A stretch of DNA of 64,000 bases from an uncultured Clostridia bacterium (GTDB lineage Bacteria > Bacillota > Clostridia > Christensenellales > Aristaeellaceae): the NCBI GenBank assembly GCA_934643825.1, contig CAKUCW010000005.1:1-64000 (forward strand). Direction: 5' to 3'. The notes under the pieces are model-generated. The model made no database searches and was not told where the DNA came from. It saw only the letters and a list, made by a program, of their open reading frames with translations. The position numbers were made by a program, and so were the translations under genes. Positions 42,057 through 50,603 of the stretch are shown piece by piece (within the stretch, counting starts at the first letter, position 1; each line of letters starts with the position of its first letter).

Positions 42057-42120
42057 CCGCGAAGCAGAGAAGGGAGTCTGAGGGATGAAGTCCCTCAGGC
42101 GGGTTTGGGCGGCAGCCCAA
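42057..42120. repeat. Palindrome cluster between alaS and the GNAT gene
   Basis: TGAGGGA-TGAAG-TCCCTCA and TTGGGC-GGCA-GCCCAA follow each other, resembling the clusters at 6984 and 10896. Confidence 0.5.
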
Positions 42121-42147
42121 TATCCCCACCTCAAATGCGATATGCAA

Positions 42148-42627
42148 TCATAGACGCTCGTATGCTAACCTCGGCGTGCCGTCTGCAACGTAAATGATTC
42201 CGCATTTCGTGAAACCGTTTTTTGTGATGACGTGCTGCATGATGAGGTTGTCCGGATGGGTGTCGATGCGTAGATGGCGAATGGTTTGCAGACAGTACAT
42301 AACGATTTGCGTCAGGAAACCATGGATGCTCCCGTCGCTGGCGACCGCGTGAATCGTGCCGTATGGCGCATCGGAAAGCCATTGTCCGTTTTCGATGACG
42401 TGGTAAGTGGGGTCTTCCCCGAGGATGAATGCAAAAACGCCGTGGATGCCGTCGCTGTCTTCGAGAATAAATAACTCGTTTCGGGCGATGCGGGCTGAAA
42501 TATCCGCCTCCGTCGGGCGGGTGTTGCCCCATTGGGTCGGATTGCCATGCTCAGCCATAAAACGCCGGGCATGGGCGTAGATGACCAGAATATGGGAAAG
42601 ATCGGACGATGTGGCTTGACGTATCAT
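42148..42627 (-). CDS. GNAT-family N-acetyltransferase
   Basis: 159 residues, AAGGAG about 11 bp before ATG. It opens MIRQATSSDLSHILVIYAHARRFMAEHGNPTQW, the usual first strand and helix of a GNAT fold. FILEDSDGIHGVFAFILGEDPTY forms strands 2-4 and LRIDTHPDNLIMQHVITKNGFTKCGIIYV the C-terminal acetyl-CoA-proximal part with the NxxMQxxxxKxGF pattern. Cytoplasmic; the acceptor is unknown. Stands alone, convergent to alaS. Confidence 0.88.
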   Translation of the reverse strand: MIRQATSSDLSHILVIYAHARRFMAEHGNPTQWGNTRPTEADISARIARNELFILEDSDGIHGVFAFILGEDPTYHVIENGQWLSDAPYGTIHAVASDGSIHGFLTQIVMYCLQTIRHLRIDTHPDNLIMQHVITKNGFTKCGIIYVADGTPRLAYERL

Positions 42628-42758
42628 GCGAATCGGCTCCTTTTTGATGGCAAAATGGTATGGGGCTATTATACTCCATCGGCGGGGAAGAGGGAAGATT
42701 GAAAAACGCGGGCGGGCATGATATACTTGCGTTAAATCGATGAGAGGGGCGTTTGATC

Positions 42759-43661
42759 GTGCATGATATCTGGAACCCGTGGCATGGCTGCGTCAAGTGC
42801 AGCGAAGGATGCCGGAATTGCTATATGTATTTTCTGGATCGAATGCGCGGTCAGAACGGCGCAGATATCTATCGAACGAAAAACGGCTTTTCTTACCCGC
42901 TGCAAAGGGAACGGAGCGGCGGCTATAAGGTGCGCAGCGGCGAAATGATTCGGGTGTGCATGACGTCGGATTTCTTTCTGGAACAGGCGGACCCATGGCG
43001 TGCGGAAGCGTGGGAAATCATGCGGCAGAGGAGCGATGTGAAGTTTTTTCTGCTGACCAAACGCCCGCAGAGGGTTCGGGCGTGCCTGCCGGAAGGATGG
43101 GGCGACGGATGGGAGAATATCTTTTTCAACGTGACCTGCGAAAACCAGCGGCGGGCGGATGAGCGCGTGCCGCTGTTGCTGGATCTGCCGTTTAAGCATA
43201 AAGGCGTCATGTGCGCACCCTATATCGGCAGGGTCAGCCTTAAAAAATATCTGCCCTCCGGTCAGATTGAGCAGGTTCTCTGCGGCGGGGAGAATTACGA
43301 CGGTGCGCGACCCTGCAATTTTGACTGGGTGAAATCGCTTCGGGAGGAATGCGTTCAGGCAAATGTGACGTTCTGCTTCATCGAAACGGGAACGGTTTTC
43401 GTCAAGGATGGAAAGCGATATCATCTGCCGGATAAGGCTTTGCAGAGCCGCATGGCGTGTAAATCCGGCATGAATTACGCGGGAAAGCCCATGCGCTTTA
43501 AGCTGACGGATGGGCTGGGGTGCGAGATCCCGGAGAACGAGCTGTATGCGCCCTATTACGGAGAAAACTGTCAAACCTGTGGCAGCAGGCTCACCTGCAA
43601 CGGGTGTTCGCGGTGCGGTAAATGCGGAAACCTGCGGAACGATTCGGAAGATCACGCATGA
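42759..43661 (+). CDS. DUF5131 (phage Gp37/Gp68-like) protein
   Basis: 300 residues, GTG 42759 chosen because GAGAGGGG lies 9 bp upstream; a TTG at 42753 is too close. The N-terminus WNPWHGCVKCSEGCRNCYMYFLDRM carries a CxxCxxxCxxC cluster, followed by FSYPLQRERSGGYKVRSGEMIRVCMTSDFFLEQADPWRAEAWEIM and FFLLTKRPQR, the conserved blocks of DUF5131. The Cys cluster resembles radical-SAM-type iron-sulfur sites, and a second Cys-rich tail CQTCGSRLTCNGCSRCGKCG could bind zinc or another cluster. The family occurs in phages and bacteria without a settled function. No phage genes adjoin it; a MITE-like copy follows 42 bp later. Confidence 0.85.
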   Translation: MHDIWNPWHGCVKCSEGCRNCYMYFLDRMRGQNGADIYRTKNGFSYPLQRERSGGYKVRSGEMIRVCMTSDFFLEQADPWRAEAWEIMRQRSDVKFFLLTKRPQRVRACLPEGWGDGWENIFFNVTCENQRRADERVPLLLDLPFKHKGVMCAPYIGRVSLKKYLPSGQIEQVLCGGENYDGARPCNFDWVKSLREECVQANVTFCFIETGTVFVKDGKRYHLPDKALQSRMACKSGMNYAGKPMRFKLTDGLGCEIPENELYAPYYGENCQTCGSRLTCNGCSRCGKCGNLRNDSEDHA

Positions 43662-43703
43662 CAGGCAGAAGGGTTCGGGGTGTAACACTGTAAAGAAAAA
43701 GGC

Positions 43704-43877
43704 GGGGTTGTCAAGCTTAAACCGAACATTTCAGGAAACAAGTATTTAAGCATTTGTGGATATGGGGCTTTGCCCCATCGCCCCACCAAAGGGCTTTCCG
43801 CTCGCCCTTTGGAAACCTTCGGGCGCAAATACTTCGTTTTATTCCTGAAATATTGGTGTTGTTAGCTTGACAACCCC
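43704..43877 (+). mobile_element. MITE-like element, copy 3 (short form)
   Basis: 174 bp, ends GGGGTTGTCAAGCT / AGCTTGACAACCCC; the T for C change occurs in both ends, so the inverted repeat stays paired. Same interior as copy 1. Confidence 0.8.
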
Positions 43878-43910
43878 GTCTTATTTTCATGTATGGGAAT
43901 CGCGTGATAT

Positions 43911-43976
43911 CGCCCGCGTGTGCAAGACAATCACTTTTTGCAAACTTTGGCGGAAGTGAAAGCGGACTCAGTCCGC
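43911..43976 (+). repeat. Dispersed hairpin repeat (family A), copy 4
   Basis: Begins CGCCCGCGTG and ends in GCGGAC-TCA-GTCCGC, where both arms differ from other copies yet still pair. Confidence 0.75.
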
Positions 43977-45743
43977 TTATTGAGCAAACTGGCTCTGATA
44001 GAGCGTGGCGTAGAATCCACCCTGTTTGAGCAGGGAATCATGCGTGCCTTGCTCGATGACGTGACCGTCTTTCATGACCAGAATGATGTCGGCACTCTGT
44101 ATGGTGGAAAGACGGTGAGCGACGATGAAGCTCGTGCGCCCTTCCATCATTCTGGCAAAGGCTTCCTGAATCTTCAGCTCGGTGCGCGTGTCGATGGAAG
44201 AGGTTGCCTCGTCGAGAATCAGCATCGGAGGCAGGCAGAGCATGACGCGTGCGATGCACAGCAGCTGCTTCTGTCCCTGAGAAAGCTGCCCGCCGGATTC
44301 GCTGATGACGGTGTTGTAGCCTTCCGGAAGACGCTTGATGAAGCTGTGCGCATGGCTGGCTTTGGCGGCGGCGATGATCTCCTCATCGGTCGCATCCGGC
44401 TTGCCCATGGCGATGTTTTCGCGGATCGTTCCGGCAGAAAGCCAGGTGTCCTGCAAAACCATGCCGATGTTCTGGCGCAGGTTCTTGCGCGTCAGGCGGC
44501 GCGTTTCGTGCCCGTCGATGCTGATGGAGCCGGAATCCACGTCATAGAAGCGCATCAGCAGGTTGATCATGGTCGTTTTGCCGCAGCCGGTCGGACCGAC
44601 AATGGCGACGCGCTGACCCGGCTTGACATGCAGCGTGAAGTCCTCAATCAGCTTGCGATCGGGCGTATAGGAGAAGAAAACGTCCTTGATCGCGACTTCA
44701 CCGCGGGGCTGAGCGAGAACCTCGGCGTCGGCAGGATCGGGCTTTTGCGCAGGCTGATCGATCAGCTCAAAGATGCGCCCGGCGCAGGCAAGCGCGTTTT
44801 GCAGCTCGGTGACGACGCCGGAAATTTCGTTAAAAGGCTTGGTATACTGATTGGCGTAGGAGAGGAAGCTGGACAGACCGCCGATGGTCAGGTGACCGCT
44901 GACGGCGGCAAGCGCACCTGACAGACCGACGCCCGCATACACCAGCGAATTGACAAAGCGCGTGCACGGGTTCGTCAGGGAAGAAAAGAACGTCGCTTTC
45001 AGCGAACAATCGCGCAGGCGTTCGTTGACTTCGTCAAACGCGGCAAGCGTTTCCGCTTCGTGACCGAATGCCTGAACGAGCTTCTGCTCGCCGATGGCTT
45101 CGTCGATGAGCGCGGTCTGTTCGCCGCGGGTGGTCGATTGCAGGCGGAACATGGCGTAGGTTCGCTTGGCAATGAAGTTGGCGACGAGCAGAGAAACCGG
45201 CGTAATCAGCACGACGACCAGCGTGATCGGCGCATTGAGCGTGAGCATGAAGCCGAGCGTGCCTAGAATGGTCATGACGCCGGAAAAGAGCTGTGTGAAG
45301 CCCATCAGCAGACCGTCGGCAAAGGTATCGACGTCGGCAATCATGCGGCTGACGGTGTCGCCGGTCGGGTGGGCATCGAGATAGGAGAGGGGAAGGTTCT
45401 GGATATGCGCGAACGCGTCGCGGCGGATATCGCGGACGGTATTGTAGGTGATGCGGTTATGCAGCACGTTCATGACCCATTGAGCCGCAGCCGTGATGAC
45501 GACGCAGACGGCGATGGTCATCAGAATCGGGGTGAGTGCGTCAAAACGTACCTGACCTTTTCCGACGATGCAGTCCACGGCGCGTCCGACGAGGATCGGC
45601 ACATACAGCGTCAGCGCCACGCTGATGAGGCACAGCACGAGGGAAAGCACCAGCAGCGGCATGTGCGGCTTGATATAGCGCAGAACGCGGCGCAAAACGG
45701 CGCCCTGAGAGGCGATGGAAGGCGCTTTTTTCTCTTTAGCCAT
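43977..45743 (-). CDS. ABC exporter half-transporter (canonical ATP site)
   Basis: 588 residues from ATG 45743 (GAGGAGGG about 10 bp upstream), overlapping the previous gene by 8 bp. Six membrane segments (residues about 25-320), then the ATPase with Walker A GPTGCGKTT, Q-loop MVLQDTWLSAGTIREN, signature LSQGQKQLL and Walker B MLILDEATSSIDT with the catalytic Glu, followed by the switch His in VAHRLSTIQ. Together with the upstream gene it forms a heterodimeric exporter of the type used for drugs or lipids. The substrate cannot be named. Confidence 0.92.
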   Translation of the reverse strand: MAKEKKAPSIASQGAVLRRVLRYIKPHMPLLVLSLVLCLISVALTLYVPILVGRAVDCIVGKGQVRFDALTPILMTIAVCVVITAAAQWVMNVLHNRITYNTVRDIRRDAFAHIQNLPLSYLDAHPTGDTVSRMIADVDTFADGLLMGFTQLFSGVMTILGTLGFMLTLNAPITLVVVLITPVSLLVANFIAKRTYAMFRLQSTTRGEQTALIDEAIGEQKLVQAFGHEAETLAAFDEVNERLRDCSLKATFFSSLTNPCTRFVNSLVYAGVGLSGALAAVSGHLTIGGLSSFLSYANQYTKPFNEISGVVTELQNALACAGRIFELIDQPAQKPDPADAEVLAQPRGEVAIKDVFFSYTPDRKLIEDFTLHVKPGQRVAIVGPTGCGKTTMINLLMRFYDVDSGSISIDGHETRRLTRKNLRQNIGMVLQDTWLSAGTIRENIAMGKPDATDEEIIAAAKASHAHSFIKRLPEGYNTVISESGGQLSQGQKQLLCIARVMLCLPPMLILDEATSSIDTRTELKIQEAFARMMEGRTSFIVAHRLSTIQSADIILVMKDGHVIEQGTHDSLLKQGGFYATLYQSQFAQ

Positions 45744-47478
45744 GTTGCTTGCCCTCCTCTTTCTTGAACTGGGAAGCGTAAATCTCCTGATAGACCGGGC
45801 AGCCGGCGAGCAGCTCGTCGTGCGTGCCCATGCCGACAACGTGTCCGTCGTCCAGCACGAGAATCTGATCCGCAAAGCGGACGGATGCCGCACGCTGGGA
45901 AACGATAAAGGTTGTCGGCGGGTTTGCTATCTGGCGGATGGCGCGGCGCAGGCTGGCGTCCGTTGCGTAATCCAGCGCGGAAGCGCTGTCGTCGAGAATC
46001 AGAATCTCGGGCTTGCGAACCAGTGCGCGTGCGATGGTCAGACGCTGACGCTGACCGCCGGAGAAATTGCGCCCGCCCTGCTCAACCGGTTCATCCAGCC
46101 CGCCGGACTTGGCGTTGACGACGTCGAGCGCCTGCGCGGTTTGGAGCGCCGAGCGAAGATCGTCCTCCGTCGCGTCCGGGTTGCCCCAGAGCAGGTTGCT
46201 GCGGATGGTTCCCTTAAAGAGCATCGCCTTCTGCGGAACGACGCCGATGCGGGCGCGAAGCGCATCCTTGCGCATGTCGCGGACGTCCATGCCGTCGATG
46301 AGGATTTTGCCGCCGGTCACATCGTAAAAGCGGGGAATGAGGCTGACAAGCGTGCTTTTGCCGCTGCCCGTGCCGCCGATGACGCCGATGGTCGAGCCGG
46401 GCGCGGCGGTGAAGCTCACGCCGGTCAGCGATTCGGCGCCGGCATCCGCATAGGTCATGGATACGTTGTCAAATACAACGCTGCCGTGCGGCGCGTTTGC
46501 GGCGGGAATCTGCTGACCGTCCTTCTGCGTCGATTTGACGGAAAGCACGCTCGATACGCGGTCGCCGCATGCCGCCGCCTTGGTCAGCGTGATGATGAGG
46601 TTCGCCATCTTAATCAGCTCGACGAGAATCTGGCTCATGTAATTGTAGAGGGCGACGACCTGCCCCTGAGAGAGGTCGCCCATCTGGACGCGCATCGCGC
46701 CGGTTTGAATCAGCAGAATGACCGCCACATTGATGACGACGTAGGTAACCGGATTCATCATCGCGGAGATGCGCCCGACGGCGAGCTGCATGCGGGTGAG
46801 CAGCTGATTCTTGCGCTCGAATTTCGCGTTCTCTGCGTCCTCCTTGCAGAAGGCGCGAACGACGCGCACGCCTGTCAGGTTCTCGCGGGTCGTTGCGGTC
46901 ACGCTGTCCAGCTGCCCCTGCACGCGGCGATACATCGGGATGGTGATGAGAATGATGGAAAAGACGATGACGCACAGAACAGCAATGACGCCCGCAAAGA
47001 TCAGCGCACATTTCGTGTCGATGGTGAACGCCATGACCATCGCGCCGAAGACGACGAACGGCGAGCGCAGCAGCAGGCGCAGCGTCATATTCACACCGGT
47101 CTGCACCTGATTGATATCGCTGTTCATGCGGGTGATGAGCGTAGACGTGCCGACTTTGTCAAGCTCCGTATAGCTCAGCGTCTGGATATGCGCCATCAGC
47201 ACATGACGCAGCTTGGCGGAGAAGCCGATGGCAGCCTTCGCCGCAAAATATTGCGCGGTAACAGAACTGAGCAGACCGATTCCGCCCAGCGCGACCAGCC
47301 ACAGGCACATGCGGACGATATAGCCCGTGTTGCCGCCGGGAATGCCTTTGTCGATAATCGCCGCCATGATGAGCGGAACGATCAGCTCAAAGGAGGCTTC
47401 CAGCAGCTTGAACAGCGGCGCAAGGATACACTCGCGCCGGAAGTCCTTGATGTAAATCAACAGCTTTTTCAAGAACAT
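45736..47478 (-). CDS. ABC exporter half-transporter (degenerate ATP site)
   Basis: 580 residues; AAAGG lies just before the ATG. Six membrane segments in the first 310 residues (MFLKKLLIYIKDFRRECILAPLFKLLEASFELIVPLIMAAIID opens). ATPase: Walker A GGTGSGKST, signature FSGGQRQRLTIARAL, but Walker B is ILILDDSASALD, with Asp in place of the catalytic Glu, and the switch region reads VSQRAASVR with Gln instead of His. These substitutions mark the non-hydrolysing site of heterodimeric exporters, so it works with the next gene, with which it overlaps. Confidence 0.92.
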   Translation of the reverse strand: MFLKKLLIYIKDFRRECILAPLFKLLEASFELIVPLIMAAIIDKGIPGGNTGYIVRMCLWLVALGGIGLLSSVTAQYFAAKAAIGFSAKLRHVLMAHIQTLSYTELDKVGTSTLITRMNSDINQVQTGVNMTLRLLLRSPFVVFGAMVMAFTIDTKCALIFAGVIAVLCVIVFSIILITIPMYRRVQGQLDSVTATTRENLTGVRVVRAFCKEDAENAKFERKNQLLTRMQLAVGRISAMMNPVTYVVINVAVILLIQTGAMRVQMGDLSQGQVVALYNYMSQILVELIKMANLIITLTKAAACGDRVSSVLSVKSTQKDGQQIPAANAPHGSVVFDNVSMTYADAGAESLTGVSFTAAPGSTIGVIGGTGSGKSTLVSLIPRFYDVTGGKILIDGMDVRDMRKDALRARIGVVPQKAMLFKGTIRSNLLWGNPDATEDDLRSALQTAQALDVVNAKSGGLDEPVEQGGRNFSGGQRQRLTIARALVRKPEILILDDSASALDYATDASLRRAIRQIANPPTTFIVSQRAASVRFADQILVLDDGHVVGMGTHDELLAGCPVYQEIYASQFKKEEGKQHG

Positions 47479-47528
47479 CCACCTTTTCTGTAAGAATAGT
47501 TGAGAAGTTAAGCAAACAAAACATCCTT

Positions 47529-47557
47529 ATTATAAGCTTGTTGCAGCGGATTGGCAA
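47529..47557 (-). promoter_or_regulatory. Promoter of the ABC exporter operon
   Basis: Minus strand TTGCCA (47552-47557), 17 bp, TATAAT (47529-47534), 50 bp before the first gene. The remaining bases up to 47797 hold no further clear gene. Confidence 0.75.
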
Positions 47558-47797
47558 GATGCCGAAAGAAATAAGGGGAGAGAAAACCTGCGCACAGGAT
47601 TGCCATTCAAACAAAAAACAGGTAAGAAAGACGTCTGACGAATGATAAAAAAGAAACAAATCAGAACTTAGGTTTTTATGCAGGTTTTTCTCGAAACGCG
47701 GCGAAATATACACAGGTTGAAAGAAATCAGGGAGAACGTTTGGGGCGGAGGCGCCTCGGACGCAGCCCTTTTTCGCGAAACGAAGGAGGAAGAAAAA

Positions 47798-48646
47798 ATG
47801 GCTTACCAATATGATATCCCTTTTCATGTAGATCTTTCTGACCGAGTTGCGCTTGTGACGGGCGGCAACGGCGGCATCGGCGGCATGTTCTGCCGTGCGC
47901 TCGCGGCATGCGGCGCGACGGTCATCATTCTGGCGCGTAACCTGGAGCGCTGCCGGCAGCTGGCGGAGGAGATCAACGCGGGCGGCGGCAAGGCGGATGC
48001 CATGTCCGGCGACGTGACGGATGAAGCCGCGATGCTTCGCGTCAAGGAAGAAATCGAAAAGAAATACGGAAAGCTGAATATCCTCATCAATGCTGCGGGC
48101 GGCGCGGTCAAGAGCGCCATGGTTCCGCAGGATCAGATGGCGGATCCGGCGGATAAGACGTTCTTCGACGTGCCTTCCGCCGATATTCAGAAGGAATTTG
48201 ACCTCAACATGCGCGGCACCTGGCTCCCCAGCAAGGTCATGACCCCGCTGATGATCGGTCAGACCGGCGCGTGCGTGCTGAATGTGTCCTCGATGAGCGC
48301 GTTCATTCCGCTGACGCGCATCCCGGGCTACTCCGGCGCGAAGGCGGGCGTTTCCAGCTTCACCCAGTGGCTGGCGACCTATCTGGCGCGTTCGGGCATC
48401 CGCGTCAACGCGATTGCTCCGGGCTTCTTCATGACCGAGCAGAACCATGCGCTCCAGTTCAACCCGGATGGCACGCCGACCCCGCGCTGCGAGCATATCG
48501 TCAATGGCACGCCGATGAAGCGCTACGGTGAGCTGAAAGAGCTGATCGGCGCGATGCTCTTCCTCGTGGATGAGCGTGCGGCAAGCTTCGTGACCGGCAT
48601 TGTGCTTCCGGTTGACGGCGGATTCAGCGCGTATTCCGGCGTGTAA
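47798..48646 (+). CDS. Short-chain dehydrogenase (mannonate/gluconate-type)
   Basis: 282 residues from ATG 47798 (AAGGAGG 10 bp upstream; the longer frame from 47678 has no site). Classical SDR: VALVTGGNGGIGGMFCRALA (NAD(P) loop), INAAGG, catalytic Ser in VLNVSSMSAF, and YSGAKAGVSSFTQWLA with Tyr and Lys, then NAIAPGFFMTEQN. The extended middle segment and PTPRCEHIVNGTPMKRYGELKEL resemble D-mannonate/fructuronate oxidoreductase-type SDRs. With a KDG-kinase operon 3 kb away, a hexuronate role is plausible, but the substrate is inferred. Confidence 0.88.
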   Translation: MAYQYDIPFHVDLSDRVALVTGGNGGIGGMFCRALAACGATVIILARNLERCRQLAEEINAGGGKADAMSGDVTDEAAMLRVKEEIEKKYGKLNILINAAGGAVKSAMVPQDQMADPADKTFFDVPSADIQKEFDLNMRGTWLPSKVMTPLMIGQTGACVLNVSSMSAFIPLTRIPGYSGAKAGVSSFTQWLATYLARSGIRVNAIAPGFFMTEQNHALQFNPDGTPTPRCEHIVNGTPMKRYGELKELIGAMLFLVDERAASFVTGIVLPVDGGFSAYSGV

Positions 48647-48659
48647 ACCTTATAGATCG

Positions 48660-48696
48660 ATGACCTTCTCGCTTGGGCGGGAAGGCCATTTTTTGT
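48660..48696 (+). terminator. Terminator of the SDR gene
   Basis: TGACCTTCTCGC / GCGGGAAGGCCA hairpin (two G-T pairs) then TTTTTT. Confidence 0.8.
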
Positions 48697-48715
48697 TGGG
48701 CTTGAACATTTCGTT

Positions 48716-49049
48716 GTAAAACCGCCCGCGTGCGCCAAATTCCCATGCTTTGCAGACTTCGGCGGAAGTGAAAGAAGACTCAGCCCGCTTGCGTAAAATT
48801 GCCCGCGTGCGCCAAATTTCCGTGCTTTGCAGACTGCGGCGGGAGTGAAAGAAGACTCAGCCTGCTTGCGTAAAACCGCCCGCGTGCGCCAAATTCCCAT
48901 GCTTTGCAGACTGCGGCGGGAGTGAAAGCAGACTCAGCCTGCTTGCGTAAAACCACCCGCATGCGCCAAACTTCCATGCTTTGCAGACTGCGGCGGAAGT
49001 GAAAGTGGGCTCAGCCCACCTCAGCCCACCTCAGCCCACCTCAGCCCAT
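48716..49049 (+). repeat. Tandem array of four 77-bp family A units plus a 10-bp satellite
   Basis: Units start at 48716, 48793, 48870 and 48947 (exact 77-bp period), each GTAAAAxxGCCCGCGTGCGCC ... TGCAGACTGCGGCGGAAGTGAAAG ... CTCAGCC. The last unit runs into four copies of CTCAGCCCAC (about 49010-49048). Units 1-3 have lost one hairpin arm; unit 4 keeps GTGGGC-TCA-GCCCAC. Confidence 0.88.
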
Positions 49050-49076
49050 AAAAAATCCACCGGCATGACCGGTGGA
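49050..49076 (-). terminator. Terminator of the KDG-kinase operon
   Basis: TCCACCGG / CCGGTGGA hairpin; the minus transcript ends in six T. Confidence 0.85.
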
Positions 49077-49111
49077 AGAAAAAAGAATGCGTTGAAAGAA
49101 TTTGATGCGCT

Positions 49112-49597
49112 TCAATCGGTCAGGTCGGCATATTGTGCGCCAATCAGACGGCAAAGCGCGTCGGGGGCAAGCTCAACCTGCGCTCCGATTTTTCCGGCGC
49201 TGACACAGATGGTGTCAAAAAGCTGCGCACTTTCGTCGATGAACGTGGGGAAGAGTTTTTTCATGCCGATCGGACTGCATCCGCCGTGGATATAGCCCGT
49301 GTTGGGAAGCAGCGCTTTTTGCGGAATCATCTCGACGGCTTTCTCGCCGCATGCCGCCGCCGCGTGCTTGAGGTTGAGCGAACCCGTCGCGGGGATCACA
49401 AAGACATAGTAGGCGCGGCTTTTGCCCTGCGTGACGAGCGTCTTGAAGACCGCCTGCGGATCCTGACCGAGAGCCTTGGATACGGAGAGCGCGTCAATGC
49501 CGGTGTCCGGGGAGTAGGTGTGAACCTGATACGGAACGCTTTCTTTGTCGAGAATGCGCATCACGTTGGTCTTTTCATTCTTGTTTTTATCTGCCAT
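49112..49597 (-). CDS. ybaK: YbaK/EbsC-type Cys-tRNA(Pro) deacylase
   Basis: 161 residues from ATG 49597; only a weak AAAGAAG precedes it, consistent with translation coupled to the gene 20 bp upstream. YbaK fold: TNVMRILDKESVPYQVHTY, ALGQDPQAVFKTLVTQGKSRAYYVFVIPATGSLNLKHAAAACGEKAVEMIP (catalytic Lys in VFKTL) and GYIHGGCSPIGMKKLFPTFIDE, the hallmark GGCSPIGxKK. It hydrolyses Cys wrongly attached to tRNA(Pro). Last gene of the minus operon; no functional tie to sugar acids is evident. Confidence 0.92.
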   Translation of the reverse strand: MADKNKNEKTNVMRILDKESVPYQVHTYSPDTGIDALSVSKALGQDPQAVFKTLVTQGKSRAYYVFVIPATGSLNLKHAAAACGEKAVEMIPQKALLPNTGYIHGGCSPIGMKKLFPTFIDESAQLFDTICVSAGKIGAQVELAPDALCRLIGAQYADLTD

Positions 49598-49616
49598 GGG
49601 GGTTCTTCTTTCTGCT

Positions 49617-50576
49617 TTATGCCAATCTGTATTTGCCGTCGAGCGTGCCGCTGAGGATGTCCAGCACGTTCTGCGCGGCACGGTTGTTCATCGCGATGAA
49701 GTTTTCACTCGTGAAGGAGGCGACGTGAGGCGTCAGCACGGCGTTTTTGCAGCCGACCAGCGGCGAATCCGTGCAGGGTTCGCTGTCGTAAACGTCAATC
49801 CCGGCGCCGGCGATGACGCCATGATCCAGCGCACGACGAAGCGCGTGGAGATCGACAATGGGACCGCGTGCGATATTGATGAAAACACAGTTTTTCTTCA
49901 TCTGAGCGAACTGCGCGTCGCCGAACATGCCGCGGGTTTCATCGCATAACGGCACATTGACGGAAATATAGTCGCTCTCCGCGAGCAGGGCATCCAGACT
50001 GCGGTAGCTGACGCCATATTCCGCCTCCCATTCGGGCTTGGGATGACGGCAGGTGTAGAGGATGTTCATGCCGAACGGCACGGCACGCCGGGCGATTTCC
50101 TTGCCGATGCCGCCGAAGCCGATCAGCCCCAGCGTTCGCCCCTTTGCGCCGGGCATGAGGATGCGATTCCAAATGCCCTGCTGCATGGCGGCATTTTGCA
50201 CCTCAACATGGCGTGCAAAACAGAGGATATACGCCATAACATGCTCGGCAACCGCGCCTTCGACCATGCCGGTCAGGCGGGTGACGGAGATGCCGTGCGC
50301 ACGGCAGGCGTCCAAATCGACGCCGTCGTAGCCGATTGAGCGAAGGGCGATGTGCTTCAGCCTGGGGCAATGGGCGATGACGTTGGCGGAGAGCGGTTCA
50401 AGCCCGGAAATGGCAATGTCCGCATCGGAAAGTGCCGCAATCATGTCGCTTTCGCTCGAACTTACGCCAAAGCCCTTGGCGCTGAGGTCGATGACATCGT
50501 GTCCGGCGTCGCGCAGAAGCTGAAGGGCGGCAGAATCGTATGCGGAAAAATTGCGTGCGGTAATGATAATCTTCAT
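49617..50576 (-). CDS. D-isomer 2-hydroxyacid dehydrogenase
   Basis: 319 residues, weak AAGG site about 9 bp before ATG. NAD-binding loop GLIGFGGIGKEIARRAVPFGMNILY (about residue 145), then catalytic Arg in NIARGPIVDLHAL, Glu in IDVYDSEP and His in LTPHVAS, the full triad of the family. The N-terminal substrate domain has ISGLEPLSANVIAHCPRLKHIALRSIGYDGVDLDACRAHGI. Substrate is a 2-hydroxy or 2-keto acid; glyoxylate, hydroxypyruvate and phosphoglycerate are options. It lies between KDG kinase and ybaK, so a sugar-acid pathway is likely. Confidence 0.9.
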   Translation of the reverse strand: MKIIITARNFSAYDSAALQLLRDAGHDVIDLSAKGFGVSSSESDMIAALSDADIAISGLEPLSANVIAHCPRLKHIALRSIGYDGVDLDACRAHGISVTRLTGMVEGAVAEHVMAYILCFARHVEVQNAAMQQGIWNRILMPGAKGRTLGLIGFGGIGKEIARRAVPFGMNILYTCRHPKPEWEAEYGVSYRSLDALLAESDYISVNVPLCDETRGMFGDAQFAQMKKNCVFINIARGPIVDLHALRRALDHGVIAGAGIDVYDSEPCTDSPLVGCKNAVLTPHVASFTSENFIAMNNRAAQNVLDILSGTLDGKYRLA

Positions 50577-50603
50577 ATTTGTAACCTTAACTTTGTTTTT
50601 CGG

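Noticed and set aside
48716..49049. Regular array considered as CRISPR
   Set aside because: The 77-bp units are contiguous and nearly identical along their length, without alternating repeats and unique spacers, and there are no cas genes.
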